Source: Bacillus sp. N1-1 | GTDB lineage: Bacteria; Bacillota; Bacilli; Bacillales; Guptibacillaceae | NCBI RefSeq assembly: GCF_009818105.1 | Contig: NZ_CP046564.1 | Coordinates: forward strand, 620,001-684,000 | DNA length: 64,000 nucleotides | Reading direction: 5' to 3' | Shown: positions 34,429-43,667 of the stretch, one piece after another | How the letters are laid out: each line of letters opens with the position of its first letter | How positions within the stretch are numbered: the stretch's first letter is position 1 | The notes under the pieces: model-generated | Told to the model about the DNA's origin: nothing | Seen by the model: the letters and a program-made list of their open reading frames with translations, nothing else | The model's database searches: none | Translations under genes and position numbers: made by a program

Positions 34429-35640
34429 TTAATTTAGATCGACAGCATTTGGAGACGTTGGAATGGTTAATGGCTTGTCTAGTGAATATCTCCCAATCTT
34501 GTCGAATCCCGTATTTTCAAAGCGAATTGTTTGATAGTCGTATTGTGAAGCAACAAGCATTAAAGCTTCAATTGTTTGCATGGCGTCTTCTTCAGACGGA
34601 AAATGGCTTTCTTCCGTAAAGGCAATGGTTGCTTCTGATCCGTTTCCATCGAAAGAGTAGATTGCTACTGTAGCTGGTATAGATGGTAGGTAATAAGGAG
34701 TACTTTGATCGCCATCTTTCATTAGAGAAAGAGCAACATCCATTTCAGCGCCTTCTTCACCTTGAAGTGCAGGTCCGTTTACGAGAAAATGTGCTCCTGT
34801 ACTCGATTTATAAAGATAATAGGGGGAAGGCTTTTTGTTTACTGAAGGATCAGCATTCCCGAAATTCCCCAAAGTGTACCCGTCTTCTCCGTTGGTTTGC
34901 CAATTAATTTGGTCTGCACCAAGGCTTTTTGCTAGCTGTTGAACACTATCGCTTATCATGATGGATTCTGTAGATGAGAGACCATCACCAGGTTCAGAAA
35001 AGCTGACTACAAGGGTTTCCTTTTCATTCATATTAATCAATTCAAAAGTAGCATCGGTTAGCGGTGAGCGTTCAAGTCCATAATCGGAAGCGCGAAAGTT
35101 CGTTAAAATGAACTCGATATTTTCTTGTGTGCTCTTACTTTCATCTAGCGGAAAAGACAGCGGTACGAGTAGCGTGCTTTCTGGGTCAGGATAAGAAATG
35201 ACGACGTTTTTTCCATCAGATTGTTGAAATGCTGGAATGTAGCTATCGAACATAGTCGGTTCTTCCGCAAGCGTTGGCACCTCTTTTTCTATAGTATCGC
35301 TTGTTTTTTCTTCAGCAGGAGCTAATGTTGTGGTTTCCGTTTTCGAATCACTTCCTGAGTTTGTAGAATTGGTGCTTGTTTCGTTTGAGTCGGGTTGTGT
35401 AATCGCTATATTAGAATCATTGTTATTTTGGTTGAAGAGCCCTGGAGTAATTAGAACAGCTAGCAATAAAACAATAACAGCAGCTATTCCAGGGATAAAC
35501 CATGGCGTTTTCTTTTTCGTTGATCGCGACATCTGCTCATTCCTTTTTTTTTCGATATTTTCATAAATGGTTGCTTTACTTCTTTCATCTTTTACAACAG
35601 GTAGCTGAGAAAGAAGGGATTTTGTTCGATCGTTCATCAT
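34429..35640 (-). CDS. rsiX: Anti-sigma factor of SigX (RsiX-like)
   Basis: 403 residues. The N-terminal cytoplasmic part (about 1-45) begins MMNDRTKSLLSQLPVVKDER, like RsiX; a membrane helix lies at about 47-67, then a Ser/Thr/Asn-rich linker and a large extracytoplasmic part with two GerMN-like repeats (about 140-260 and 285-390). It would hold SigX at the membrane until envelope stress. The ATG overlaps the sigX stop (ATGA), with AAAGGGGG upstream. Confidence 0.87.
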   Translation of the reverse strand: MMNDRTKSLLSQLPVVKDERSKATIYENIEKKRNEQMSRSTKKKTPWFIPGIAAVIVLLLAVLITPGLFNQNNNDSNIAITQPDSNETSTNSTNSGSDSKTETTTLAPAEEKTSDTIEKEVPTLAEEPTMFDSYIPAFQQSDGKNVVISYPDPESTLLVPLSFPLDESKSTQENIEFILTNFRASDYGLERSPLTDATFELINMNEKETLVVSFSEPGDGLSSTESIMISDSVQQLAKSLGADQINWQTNGEDGYTLGNFGNADPSVNKKPSPYYLYKSSTGAHFLVNGPALQGEEGAEMDVALSLMKDGDQSTPYYLPSIPATVAIYSFDGNGSEATIAFTEESHFPSEEDAMQTIEALMLVASQYDYQTIRFENTGFDKIGRYSLDKPLTIPTSPNAVDLN

Positions 35641-36170
35641 AAGACCCCCTTTAGTTGATGATTGGATGGATCATCGACAAGTTCCCTTAGCGCTTTAATC
35701 GCTCTGTGCTGCGTTGTTTTTACTTTACTAACACTCCAATTTAGGATTTCAGCCGTTTCGTTGATGGAGAGCTCTTGGATGTAGCGAAGAATAAGAACTT
35801 GCTGCTGATCAAGTGTACATTCTCTTAAACACTTATAAATAGCTTGAACTTCTTCCTTTTGAAGCAGAATTTCTTCAGGTAGAGGAGCCTCGTCTTTTGG
35901 ATGCTGTTTGTTAAAGTCAAACTTACTAAGCCATCTTGAAGTTCTTCGATTGTGTGTACGTAAATAATCAATCGCTATATTTCTCGCAATGGCAAAGAGC
36001 CACGTCTTTTCATTGCTTCGTTCCTCGTAATTGTGATAAGAACGAAGCACGTTAATATAGACTTCTTGAACGAGTTCTTCTGCAATCGCTCTATTTTTTA
36101 CCATATAAAATAAAAATTGAAATAAGTTCGTGTGGTAGCGATCGTACAAACGCTCAAATGTCTTATCCAT
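35637..36170 (-). CDS. sigX: ECF RNA polymerase sigma factor SigX
   Basis: 177 residues. Sigma region 2 holds FLFYMVKNRAIAEELVQEVYINVL and region 4 holds LSINETAEILNWSVSKVKTTQHRA (each given in part). The close match to B. subtilis SigX in YDRYHTNLFQFLFYMV and in SKVKTTQHR supports the name. SigX directs genes that alter envelope charge and composition. Cotranscribed with rsiX, and preceded by a SigX-like promoter. Confidence 0.9.
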   Translation of the reverse strand: MDKTFERLYDRYHTNLFQFLFYMVKNRAIAEELVQEVYINVLRSYHNYEERSNEKTWLFAIARNIAIDYLRTHNRRTSRWLSKFDFNKQHPKDEAPLPEEILLQKEEVQAIYKCLRECTLDQQQVLILRYIQELSINETAEILNWSVSKVKTTQHRAIKALRELVDDPSNHQLKGVL

Positions 36171-36199
36171 TCTTCAGCCCTCCTTCTTCTATAAAACAA

Positions 36200-36226
36200 A
36201 ACGAGTTATCTAGTTAAAAGGTTACA
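36200..36226 (-). promoter_or_regulatory. SigX-type autoregulatory promoter
   Basis: On the minus strand TGTAAC (36226-36221), 17-base spacer, CGTT (36203-36200), about 30 bases before the sigX start. It closely follows the SigX consensus, so autoregulation is likely. Confidence 0.65.
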
Positions 36227-36347
36227 GGAAGATTACAAAAATGGGTAGGTTTTGATGAAGAGGTAAAGAAAAAAAGAAAGCGCTTTTGTATTTGTCTCTT
36301 CTTAGATAGAATGGGTTTTAGTTACAGTTTTTAGAGAGGAGAATTAA

Positions 36348-37628
36348 ATGCAGTCATCTGTAACGTCACGAAACTCATCTATTTTCTATGGATGGTACAT
36401 TGTCTTAGCCGCAGCTATTGGCGTCTTTTTTTCTGGACCAGGCCAGACATACGCTGTATCTGTTTTCATTGATTACTATATTCTAGAGTTCGGATGGAGT
36501 CGATCACTCGTTTCTGGAATTTATTCTTCCGCCACATTAGCTGCAGGTTTATTGCTTTTTATCGTTGGGAGATTAGTAGATAAACATGGTCAGCGCAGAA
36601 TGATGTTAACGATAGGATCGCTACTAGCGGTCGCATGCTTTTGGAATAGTTTTGTGATTGGTCCTGTCATGTTATTTATTGGTTTTTTCATGCTTCGTTT
36701 ATTTGGTCAGGGATCCATGACGCTCATCCCAAACACGCTTGTCCCGCAGTGGTTTGTGCTAAAGCGCGGACGTGCCCTAAGTTTCATGGCAATTGGAGGA
36801 TTTTTAAGTTCTGCTGTTTTTCCACCGCTCAACAGCTGGTTAATTTCTTCCTTTGGTTGGGAAAGCGCATGGAGAATTCTAGGTCTAGCTCTTATTATTG
36901 TACTGTTACCAGTTGTCTTCTTCATTGTGAAAAACAAACCCGAAGACATTGGTCTTCTTCCGGACAATGCTGTTTCGAAAAAAAGACTGGCAGAGCGCCG
37001 CGAAGCGAAATTTGAAGAGGAAGAAAAAGAAGAGGTTTTTGAGACAAATTGGACCGTGAAAGAAGCTATGAGAACGAGAGCGTTCTGGCTAATCCTTTTT
37101 TGTGTCAGCATTCCAGCTCTTGTAAATACAGGTTTAACGTTTCACTTGTTTTCGATTTTAGGTGAGCAGGGAGTACCTGGAAGCACAGCTGCAATCATCT
37201 TAAGTATCATGGCTATTGTCGGTTTCCCCGTAACAATGGTATCGGGGTTTATTCTAGAGCGTGTCCACGTACATATTGTTCTTGGCATATCTTTTATCGG
37301 ACAAATCGTTTTTATTCTGCTGCTAACCCAAGTTCAAAGCTATTTGCTTGCGATTATATTTGCCGTTCTCTGGGGAATCATTGGTGGAATTGAACGAATC
37401 ACCCTAAATATTATCTGGCCAAACTACTTCGGTAGAGAACACCTCGGGAGTATTAAAGGCATTGCGACAACTACAATGGTTATTGGTTCTGCATTTGGGC
37501 CACTTCCGTTCGGGATTGCCTTCGATCTTTTTGGAGGCTACACTGAGATACTTATAATCATCCTTATCTTTCCGATGCTCGGAATGATTGCAGCTTTTCT
37601 TTCATCACCTCCACGAAAACAAGCATAG
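36348..37628 (+). CDS. MFS transporter (OFA/monocarboxylate-like)
   Basis: 426 residues with 12 predicted membrane helices and a charged central loop (about 200-235, EEEEKEEVFE). The first half has FFSGPGQTYAVSVFIDYY and GRLVDKHGQRRMM typical of the oxalate-formate antiporter/monocarboxylate group. The substrate is unknown. A GAGAGGAG ribosome site precedes the ATG. Monocistronic. Confidence 0.87.
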   Translation: MQSSVTSRNSSIFYGWYIVLAAAIGVFFSGPGQTYAVSVFIDYYILEFGWSRSLVSGIYSSATLAAGLLLFIVGRLVDKHGQRRMMLTIGSLLAVACFWNSFVIGPVMLFIGFFMLRLFGQGSMTLIPNTLVPQWFVLKRGRALSFMAIGGFLSSAVFPPLNSWLISSFGWESAWRILGLALIIVLLPVVFFIVKNKPEDIGLLPDNAVSKKRLAERREAKFEEEEKEEVFETNWTVKEAMRTRAFWLILFCVSIPALVNTGLTFHLFSILGEQGVPGSTAAIILSIMAIVGFPVTMVSGFILERVHVHIVLGISFIGQIVFILLLTQVQSYLLAIIFAVLWGIIGGIERITLNIIWPNYFGREHLGSIKGIATTTMVIGSAFGPLPFGIAFDLFGGYTEILIIILIFPMLGMIAAFLSSPPRKQA

Positions 37629-37630
37629 CA

Positions 37631-37663
37631 AAGCGCTTCTTCTCGCAGGCGGAAGGAGCGCTT
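37631..37663. terminator. Hairpin between convergent MFS and GNAT genes
   Basis: AAGCGCTTCTT pairs with AAGGAGCGCTT (one G-U). It lies between the two stops and touches the GNAT stop codon; there is no clean T run. Confidence 0.55.
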
Positions 37664-38201
37664 ACTTGTGTATGAGAGAATAAACAACCACGTCATAATA
37701 ACGGTTTCGCATATAAACATGATCTTTAAAATGGCCTTCTTTTTCAAAATCTAGTTGTTCGAGCCGCTTAACTGCTGAATGGTTGTCTTCGATTGTTTGA
37801 GCATAAATTTTATGAAGCTTTATGTGATGAAACCCATAATGAATAATCGCTTTGGCTGCTTCAAGTCCGTATCCACCACTCCAGTATTTTCTGGATAATA
37901 TAGCACCAATTTCTGCTTTTGATGACGTGCGGTCCCAATTTTGAAAACCGGCTGTACCGATTAATTCCCCTGAACTTTTTAAGCGAATTCCAAAACGAAT
38001 TGCATGGGTCGATAAGATAGAAGAGGGGTCTTTATACGCCCGAATGTAATGAAGAGCCTGAGTTTGTGTTTTCATGACGTTACCGCCATCATAATACGTA
38101 ACTTGTGGATCTGAAAAAATGGAAAAAAGAGATGTCTGATCTTCTTCTTTTAGAGCGGTAAGGTTAAGGCGTTTCGTTTCTATTTCAGGAAAAACTCTCA
38201 A
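37662..38201 (-). CDS. GNAT family N-acetyltransferase (RimJ/RimL-like)
   Basis: 179 residues starting at TTG behind GGATGGTGA. ETKRLNLTALKEED at the N-terminus, IRFGIRLKSSGELIGTAGFQNWDR in the core (given in part), and RLEQLDFEKEGHFKDHVYM near the end are RimJ/RimL-like. The GNAT at 14937 has the same length and shares IRFGI.LK.SGELIGT.GF.NW, so the two are paralogues. Acetyl substrate unknown. Confidence 0.87.
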   Translation of the reverse strand: MRVFPEIETKRLNLTALKEEDQTSLFSIFSDPQVTYYDGGNVMKTQTQALHYIRAYKDPSSILSTHAIRFGIRLKSSGELIGTAGFQNWDRTSSKAEIGAILSRKYWSGGYGLEAAKAIIHYGFHHIKLHKIYAQTIEDNHSAVKRLEQLDFEKEGHFKDHVYMRNRYYDVVVYSLIHK

Positions 38202-38285
38202 TCACTTCACCATCCTTTACCCTTAACATATGTTCTTAAAAGAAAGGGTAGAGGGCGGATGACACGATGAAAAGCCCGAATTCAT

Positions 38286-39167
38286 TTAGTACGTGTTTCC
38301 AAATCGAACCGTAATAAAATTCTTAAGAAGTTCACTACGGTTCTCTTCATATTCTTCAAGCGATAATGATGAACGCTCGAGCCCATTATCGAAAAGTAAA
38401 ATCGAATTATCTGACATTGTGCGATTGAACGAGTACTGATACAAATAAGAAAAACCGGGCCTGGTGGCCGGAAGCATTAAGTATGGCATTCGTGTTGCTC
38501 CTGGTCTTCTTCGCATCGCCAGTGCCTCAATCATTCCTCCTACGGTTCGAAAGCCCAATCCATGACCAAAAAAAGTCCCATCACCTAAATCGACTATGTT
38601 TTCTCCCTGCCATTCAGGTGTAAGAGGATTCACGTCAGGGTTCTTCACATAACGAATATCTCCAGGAAGATAATCAGGTGGTATATTGTGCACAATTTGC
38701 AAATCCTGATCGTATTTCCATCCCCACAACCGCATATTCGCGAATAATTGATTAAACTTGTTAACTGGTAACATTTTTACAGCCGCATGATAGAGAATAA
38801 TGATCATCGCCGTGGCGCATTCAAATGCATACATCGGTCCATTCCGATAAATATCCAAAATCGCTTCTGAAGCCGGTACCCCCGCCTTAAGTTGAAACGC
38901 GCCGTCCGGTAGGAGGTGCCAAAACATAGGGTTACAACGTGAACGATAAAAGTCAGCAAATTGAACCCCGCTATAATATAGGTCACGGGAACTACTCGTA
39001 ATGGAAACTCGAAACCGAATTTCAAACAACAAAGCATCGAGCGACCTGTACGCATAGGTATGCGGACTCATTAACATGACGTCAACAATTGTTAGTTCAA
39101 GAGGGGTCTGTATACCTGCATTTACAATGACATCCTTATTTGCACTGCTACCTGCTATCGTGATCAT
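38286..39167 (-). CDS. tgl: Protein-glutamine gamma-glutamyltransferase (spore coat transglutaminase)
   Basis: 293 residues. The catalytic motif GPMYAFECATA places the nucleophile at Cys117, with Glu189 and His202 in WQGENIVDLGDGTFFGHGLG (given in part), matching the Cys/Glu/His set of B. subtilis Tgl. It cross-links spore-coat proteins through Gln-Lys isopeptide bonds. It is longer than the 245-residue B. subtilis enzyme, by about 15 residues at the N-terminus and a longer C-terminal part. GGAGGAGG lies within the end of the upstream gene, which it overlaps by 20 bases. Confidence 0.92.
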   Translation of the reverse strand: MITIAGSSANKDVIVNAGIQTPLELTIVDVMLMSPHTYAYRSLDALLFEIRFRVSITSSSRDLYYSGVQFADFYRSRCNPMFWHLLPDGAFQLKAGVPASEAILDIYRNGPMYAFECATAMIIILYHAAVKMLPVNKFNQLFANMRLWGWKYDQDLQIVHNIPPDYLPGDIRYVKNPDVNPLTPEWQGENIVDLGDGTFFGHGLGFRTVGGMIEALAMRRRPGATRMPYLMLPATRPGFSYLYQYSFNRTMSDNSILLFDNGLERSSLSLEEYEENRSELLKNFITVRFGNTY

Positions 39168-40095
39168 GCTGAACCTCCTCCATGAACATCAACTGGGCAC
39201 TCAGGGGGCGATTCATCCACTCTATCCATTCACTACGTGATCTCATTCGGATTTTGTAAGATAGATTTGCTAACTGTTCTTTTTCCTGTTCAGAAAGAGA
39301 ATGAAATCCATCTTCTCTTAGGTTAGGTGATGCTATATGAGAGAAGCATTCCCAATATTTGGTGTCGTGATCGACAACATATGGTGCGAGCTCAGCAGTT
39401 AATTCATAGCTATTTTCGTTATGAAGAAGATACGGAAGATTTTCTTCATACCAGCTTCTAAAGTAAGCGTAAGGGTCATCACTTTCATCTAAACCAGTAA
39501 TAAAGTGCAGAAGCTCTCTTGCAAATGCAACTTCTTCTTCTTCGGCTGATAGTAATTTTTCACCGATTGGCAGTAAACTTGCAATATTATTTGAGGAAAA
39601 ATAAGCCCAAGTCACATAGTGAGTAGAAAGGCCGGCGCGTTTCCTGTTGAATAATAACTTTGAAACAAGTAATAAATCGTCAGGATGTTGATAGATCGTT
39701 GTCAATAATCCAGCTGCTCGATCAATCACAAGACGATAGCGGGTGTTTAATTTCTCTTCAGAACCAGTTTCAACCATCCATCTGAGTACAGAGTGGATAT
39801 ATTGTGGGAGGTCGCAGATCGAGTAGGGAAATGGAGCAGCGGGTGCACGCTCTTTTGCAAGAATATCTTTTTGAATCGATAAAGCGATTCTGTTTCGATC
39901 TGACAAGTGTTTCGATAGATTGTGCTCTCTTATGGTCGAAGATAGGACATAGAGAGTAGGGTAGGATAGTGTATCTTCATTTAAAAGAGAAATTACTGAT
40001 TTTTTATCGTGATCCATCAGATTCCTTACATAGTGCTCCAGCCGTTTAACCCCTTCTGTTTTTCGGATCATTTCAAGTGAGACAGAGCGTTTCAA
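39148..40095 (-). CDS. Hypothetical protein cotranscribed with tgl
   Basis: About 315 residues, largely helical and soluble, no recognised motif. The TTG at 40095 lies seven bases after AAAGGAGG; the longer frame to 40113 includes the ribosome site itself. The 20-base overlap with tgl suggests a tgl-linked, perhaps spore-coat or substrate-delivery, role. That is inference from context only. Confidence 0.7.
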   Translation of the reverse strand: MKRSVSLEMIRKTEGVKRLEHYVRNLMDHDKKSVISLLNEDTLSYPTLYVLSSTIREHNLSKHLSDRNRIALSIQKDILAKERAPAAPFPYSICDLPQYIHSVLRWMVETGSEEKLNTRYRLVIDRAAGLLTTIYQHPDDLLLVSKLLFNRKRAGLSTHYVTWAYFSSNNIASLLPIGEKLLSAEEEEVAFARELLHFITGLDESDDPYAYFRSWYEENLPYLLHNENSYELTAELAPYVVDHDTKYWECFSHIASPNLREDGFHSLSEQEKEQLANLSYKIRMRSRSEWIEWMNRPLSAQLMFMEEVQHDHDSR

Positions 40096-40244
40096 CGTGT
40101 TGCCTCCTTTCAAAAATGCACTATTACCAGCTTATTCGAGAGGGAGCTATTTCATCACAGCTAATCAAATTGGTAATCTTAATGAAACCTTCGAGTGTTC
40201 GACCCGTCTTAAATGTATAGCTTCATAAAGAAAGGAGTAAAGAC

Positions 40245-41097
40245 ATGGGGAATAAGGTACGCATTGGTTTTCAGTTTATCGCTGCTTTTCTAGGCGTGTT
40301 GTTACTTGGCGCCATACCAGGGCTGTTTAATGGAATGAAATTAGATCCTGGAGGTTATATTAGAAGGCTTCAACGCACGATAGAGGAATTGATTCATTTT
40401 CAACAATTAACATTTCGTTCAGGTAATGAGAGTTATCAGCTTTTTCCTCTCATTTTTGAATACCTCTTCTATTCAATCATCATCTTATTTAGTGCTTTGA
40501 TTCTTGCTTTTTTTGTTGCATTTCTATTTACCTATCTAACTTACATCTCTCCTTCGTTTATTCAAAAATGGTTCAAGAGAGTAGCATTTTTGACAGAATC
40601 TTTTCCAGACGTTTTTATACTCGCGATTGTTCAAATTGGGGTAATTTGGGTTTATAAAAAAACAGAGATCCTGTTAATGGACGTTGCGGCATATGAGCGC
40701 ATTTACACGATGCCAATTCTCATCCTTTCTATATTACCTCTTGTTATTGTATCGAATTATGATGCACATTCTAGCTGAGGAAGTGGAAAAACCGTATGTT
40801 GAACTTGCAAAAACAAAAGGGTTAGAGCCCACAAAAATATTTCTTGTTCATATTTTTCGAAATACAATATTATCGACTTATTTTCACTCCAGATCGATTA
40901 TTTGGTTTACATTGTCTAATCTTTTTATTATGGAGTATGTTTTTAACCTTAATGGATTAATTCGCTTTATGTATGAGCACCCAACATCAGAAATATTCAC
41001 TGTTAGTGCACTGTTGCTTTTTATACCTATTTTCTTGTTTCTAACCGTTTATCAGCTTGTGGCGGAACGGGCTGCTCAGGAAGAAGCTATGATGTAG
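40245..41097 (+). pseudogene. Dipeptide/oligopeptide-type ABC permease (DppB-like), frameshifted
   Basis: The first frame (40245-40778) gives four membrane helices ending at PLVIVSNYD. The EAA loop EEVEKPYVELAKTKGLEPTK and the last two helices continue in the next frame (to 41097). Removing one base, or adding two, near 40757-40762 would restore a protein of about 283 residues, normal for a DppB-type permease. Either the gene is inactive or there is a sequencing error. AAAGGAG precedes the ATG. The partner permease follows 24 bases later. Confidence 0.82.
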
Positions 41098-41121
41098 CAG
41101 AAAAAGGAGGGAATACAAACT

Positions 41122-42165
41122 TTGAAAAATGCTTTAAAGAATCCAATGTTCGTGACAGGATTGTTTATCATTGTTCTTCTACTTGGTAGCAGTATATACT
41201 ATTCCATTGCTTATGATGATGTTGTGCCGCAAACGTCCATGCTCTATGATCAAGACGGAAATTTAATCGACCGTTCACCTTTTACACCGTTACAGGTAGC
41301 TCCATTTGGGACAGATAAGTATGGGTATCATCTGTTTGATCAAATCATAATTGGGGCGAAATATACGATTGGTATTGCATTTCTCGTTGCCTCGATGAGA
41401 ATAGCGCTCTCTTTCGTTGGTGGTGTAATCGGGGGGACCTATTTTCGGCGAACGTTGCGAAGCACATCTGGATTCATTGATGCCATGCAATACATACCGA
41501 TTTCACTGCTTTGTTATTTTATTCTTAACAGCGTTTTAATGGAAAATGGGATGGAAGGGACATTTCAATTTTCATTCTTTGAGCGTATGATATTTGAAAT
41601 TGTTGTTTTAACAGCAATTGCGATTCCAACCACCACAACGTTAATATCAAATGAAACGAATGCCATTTGGGGAAGAGGGTTTATTGAAGGAGCTAAAACA
41701 CTAGGCGGATCTAAAGTCCATATCTTAATAAAACATGTTCTACCTCATCTTGGACCGCGGATGGTAATCATATTTCTCCAACAAATGATCAACGTGCTGA
41801 TTCTCTTACTTCATCTTGGGTTATTGAAGTTGTTTTTTGGAGGAACATTCTTTAATCCAGATCCAATTTTAGGAGATGAATATCGGTCTGTGTCATCTGA
41901 ATGGTCAGGTTTAATCGGTTCTACATTTCGATTTCTCCCATATGATACGTGGATTCCTCTCGTTCCGATTTTATTTTTTGTACTCGTTATTTTCAGTGTG
42001 AATCTATTGTTAGAAGGATTTAAGCAATTAACTGAAAAGCAAAAAACGACGCGTTCACGTCAGGTTATTCGGAGTGAGAGTTATAAAAGGAGATTTGATG
42101 GGAACGCGTTTTATTTCTTGGAAAGACCTGATAGGGGAGAAGAACGAAAAACAGCCAGTAGGTAG
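41122..42165 (+). CDS. ABC transporter permease (DppC/OppC-like)
   Basis: 347 residues starting at TTG behind AAGGAGGG. One N-terminal membrane helix, the extracytoplasmic PFGTDKYGYHLFDQIIIGAK typical of OppC (GTDxxGrD variant), then five more helices. The EAA loop is FIEGAKTLGGSKVHILIKH. No ATPase or binding-protein gene is adjacent, so the pair must borrow these or be inactive. The basic C-terminal tail (about 300-347) is longer than usual. Confidence 0.85.
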   Translation: MKNALKNPMFVTGLFIIVLLLGSSIYYSIAYDDVVPQTSMLYDQDGNLIDRSPFTPLQVAPFGTDKYGYHLFDQIIIGAKYTIGIAFLVASMRIALSFVGGVIGGTYFRRTLRSTSGFIDAMQYIPISLLCYFILNSVLMENGMEGTFQFSFFERMIFEIVVLTAIAIPTTTTLISNETNAIWGRGFIEGAKTLGGSKVHILIKHVLPHLGPRMVIIFLQQMINVLILLLHLGLLKLFFGGTFFNPDPILGDEYRSVSSEWSGLIGSTFRFLPYDTWIPLVPILFFVLVIFSVNLLLEGFKQLTEKQKTTRSRQVIRSESYKRRFDGNAFYFLERPDRGEERKTASR

Positions 42166-42229
42166 TTTTGAATGGCAGTTTTCTCGTTACTTACCCATCT
42201 TTGCTATGAGGAAAATTGATATAGAACAA

Positions 42230-42265
42230 AAAGGAAAAGCACAATTAGCGTTGTGCTTTTCCTTT
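42230..42265. terminator. Hairpin between convergent permease and anti-sigma-like genes
   Basis: Perfect 15-base arms (42230-42244, 42251-42265) with a TTAGCG loop; T-rich descending arm on the plus strand. Confidence 0.75.
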
Positions 42266-42282
42266 ATGAATAATATTTTTAT

Positions 42283-42924
42283 TTATTGGGAAGTAGAGTA
42301 CCACTGAATCGCTGTATCCTTTTTTCTCTTTGAGCCTTTTAAATAATAAGACTCATCTGCTTCATCAAAATAAGCGATTGAAGGATAATCACTATCCCCT
42401 TTAATGGTCACTTCCACATGATAATAGTTCCAAATATCATTGATGTCTTCGTTTTCCGTTTGATACAAATGAGACAGCACGCCTAAATACTCTGTTGCGA
42501 GATCCTTCATCTTCTGTTCGGACAGCGTGTCAGATACCATGAGGTCGAGATAAACAGTGGAATCGATTGAAAAATAAGTAGCATCGATAATATCTAAATC
42601 ACGATGAGCAATTTCGGAAGCCCTTTTCAGATAGGCAGCACTTACATATGGAGCCTCAATCTGGTCGAGTGAACCTTCTTGTATTTCAGGTGCGTCTAAA
42701 GAAATACCGGTAACAGATAGGGTAGCGATAACGAATAATGAAATGCAGGCTACGATGCCCATCCACTCTAGCATGAGATTTCGTTTTTTCTTATTTTTAC
42801 CGTAATGCGCAAGAAGGATATTTTCGAGCATTCGTTCTTTTTTTCTGTTTGTAAAGTGTTGTTTTTGAAATAAGGATTCTTTTACTTTTTCTCTTAACTG
42901 TTTTTCCTCCATCTTGTTATTCAC
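42283..42924 (-). CDS. Probable anti-sigma factor (membrane protein) paired with an ECF sigma
   Basis: 213 residues. A basic cytoplasmic N-terminus (about 1-50), one membrane helix (about 53-73), and an extracytoplasmic part of unknown fold. It starts at GTG overlapping the stop of the sigma gene, the usual arrangement of sigma/anti-sigma pairs. No zinc-type (ZAS) HxxxCxxC motif is present, so the sigma-binding part is of another type. The assignment rests on context and topology. Confidence 0.65.
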   Translation of the reverse strand: MNNKMEEKQLREKVKESLFQKQHFTNRKKERMLENILLAHYGKNKKKRNLMLEWMGIVACISLFVIATLSVTGISLDAPEIQEGSLDQIEAPYVSAAYLKRASEIAHRDLDIIDATYFSIDSTVYLDLMVSDTLSEQKMKDLATEYLGVLSHLYQTENEDINDIWNYYHVEVTIKGDSDYPSIAYFDEADESYYLKGSKRKKDTAIQWYSTSQ

Positions 42925-43484
42925 TCTCTTTCTTCGTTTAGTCTTAATTCGAGAAGGCGACGAGCACGATGCAACCTTGATTTAATCGTGGCCTCTTTTG
43001 TGTCAAGGAGTGAACTAATTTCTCTAATGGATAAATCTTCATGGTAATAGAGAATGAATGTTTCACGATATTTTAATGGAAGTTGAAAAATGGAGGTTCG
43101 TAAATTATGTGATTCTTCATTTTTTACTGCAATAAGTTCGGGTGAGGTAGTATGATTTTTGATGAACTTCATCATCATGTTTGTCGGTATAATATTTCGA
43201 AAAGACCAGCTTCGCACATGGTCATGACAACGATTAATCGCAATGCGATAGAGCCAGTTTTTTAACGATGCTTCTCCTCGAAACGTATGAAGTTTTAAGA
43301 AGCAGGCAAGAAATGCTTCCTGTACAATGTCTTCCGCTTTTCCCCAGTCCTTCGTATATGTATAAGCGAGTCTGACTAATGCTTCCCCATACGTTTCCAT
43401 TAAATGCTCAATTAATTCTGTTTTTTGAACAGTAGTATAGCTAGTGAAATCTAATTTGAAATCACCTTGTGAGTTTTCGTTCAT
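42921..43484 (-). CDS. ECF RNA polymerase sigma factor
   Basis: 187 residues. Region 2 has YTKDWGKAEDIVQEAFLACF and WLYRIAINRCHDH; region 4 has LPLKYRETFILYYHEDLSIREI and KEATIKSRLHRAR (given in part). It is different in sequence from SigX in this window and closest by eye to SigV/SigM-type factors. It has an ECF-type promoter of its own (43517-43541), suggesting autoregulation. Confidence 0.9.
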   Translation of the reverse strand: MNENSQGDFKLDFTSYTTVQKTELIEHLMETYGEALVRLAYTYTKDWGKAEDIVQEAFLACFLKLHTFRGEASLKNWLYRIAINRCHDHVRSWSFRNIIPTNMMMKFIKNHTTSPELIAVKNEESHNLRTSIFQLPLKYRETFILYYHEDLSIREISSLLDTKEATIKSRLHRARRLLELRLNEERE

Positions 43485-43516
43485 ACGATCATCCTTTAAA
43501 TGACATTTATTATAAA

Positions 43517-43541
43517 GACGAGTCCGTAGCTGAAAAGTTGC
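43517..43541 (-). promoter_or_regulatory. ECF-type autoregulatory promoter
   Basis: On the minus strand GCAAC (43541-43537) within GCAACTTTT, 16-base spacer, CGTC (43520-43517). It lies about 33 bases before the ECF sigma start and is typical of self-recognised ECF promoters. Confidence 0.6.
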
Positions 43542-43667
43542 GTTAACTGATAAATAATTTGATAACGCTGCCCCTTTTTCCTTTTTTCTTTCGATATATA
43601 GGATAAGAAGGAGCCGAAGTTATTTAAGAAGTAATCAGAACTTTATTCATAACAAGGGAGGAAAAAA

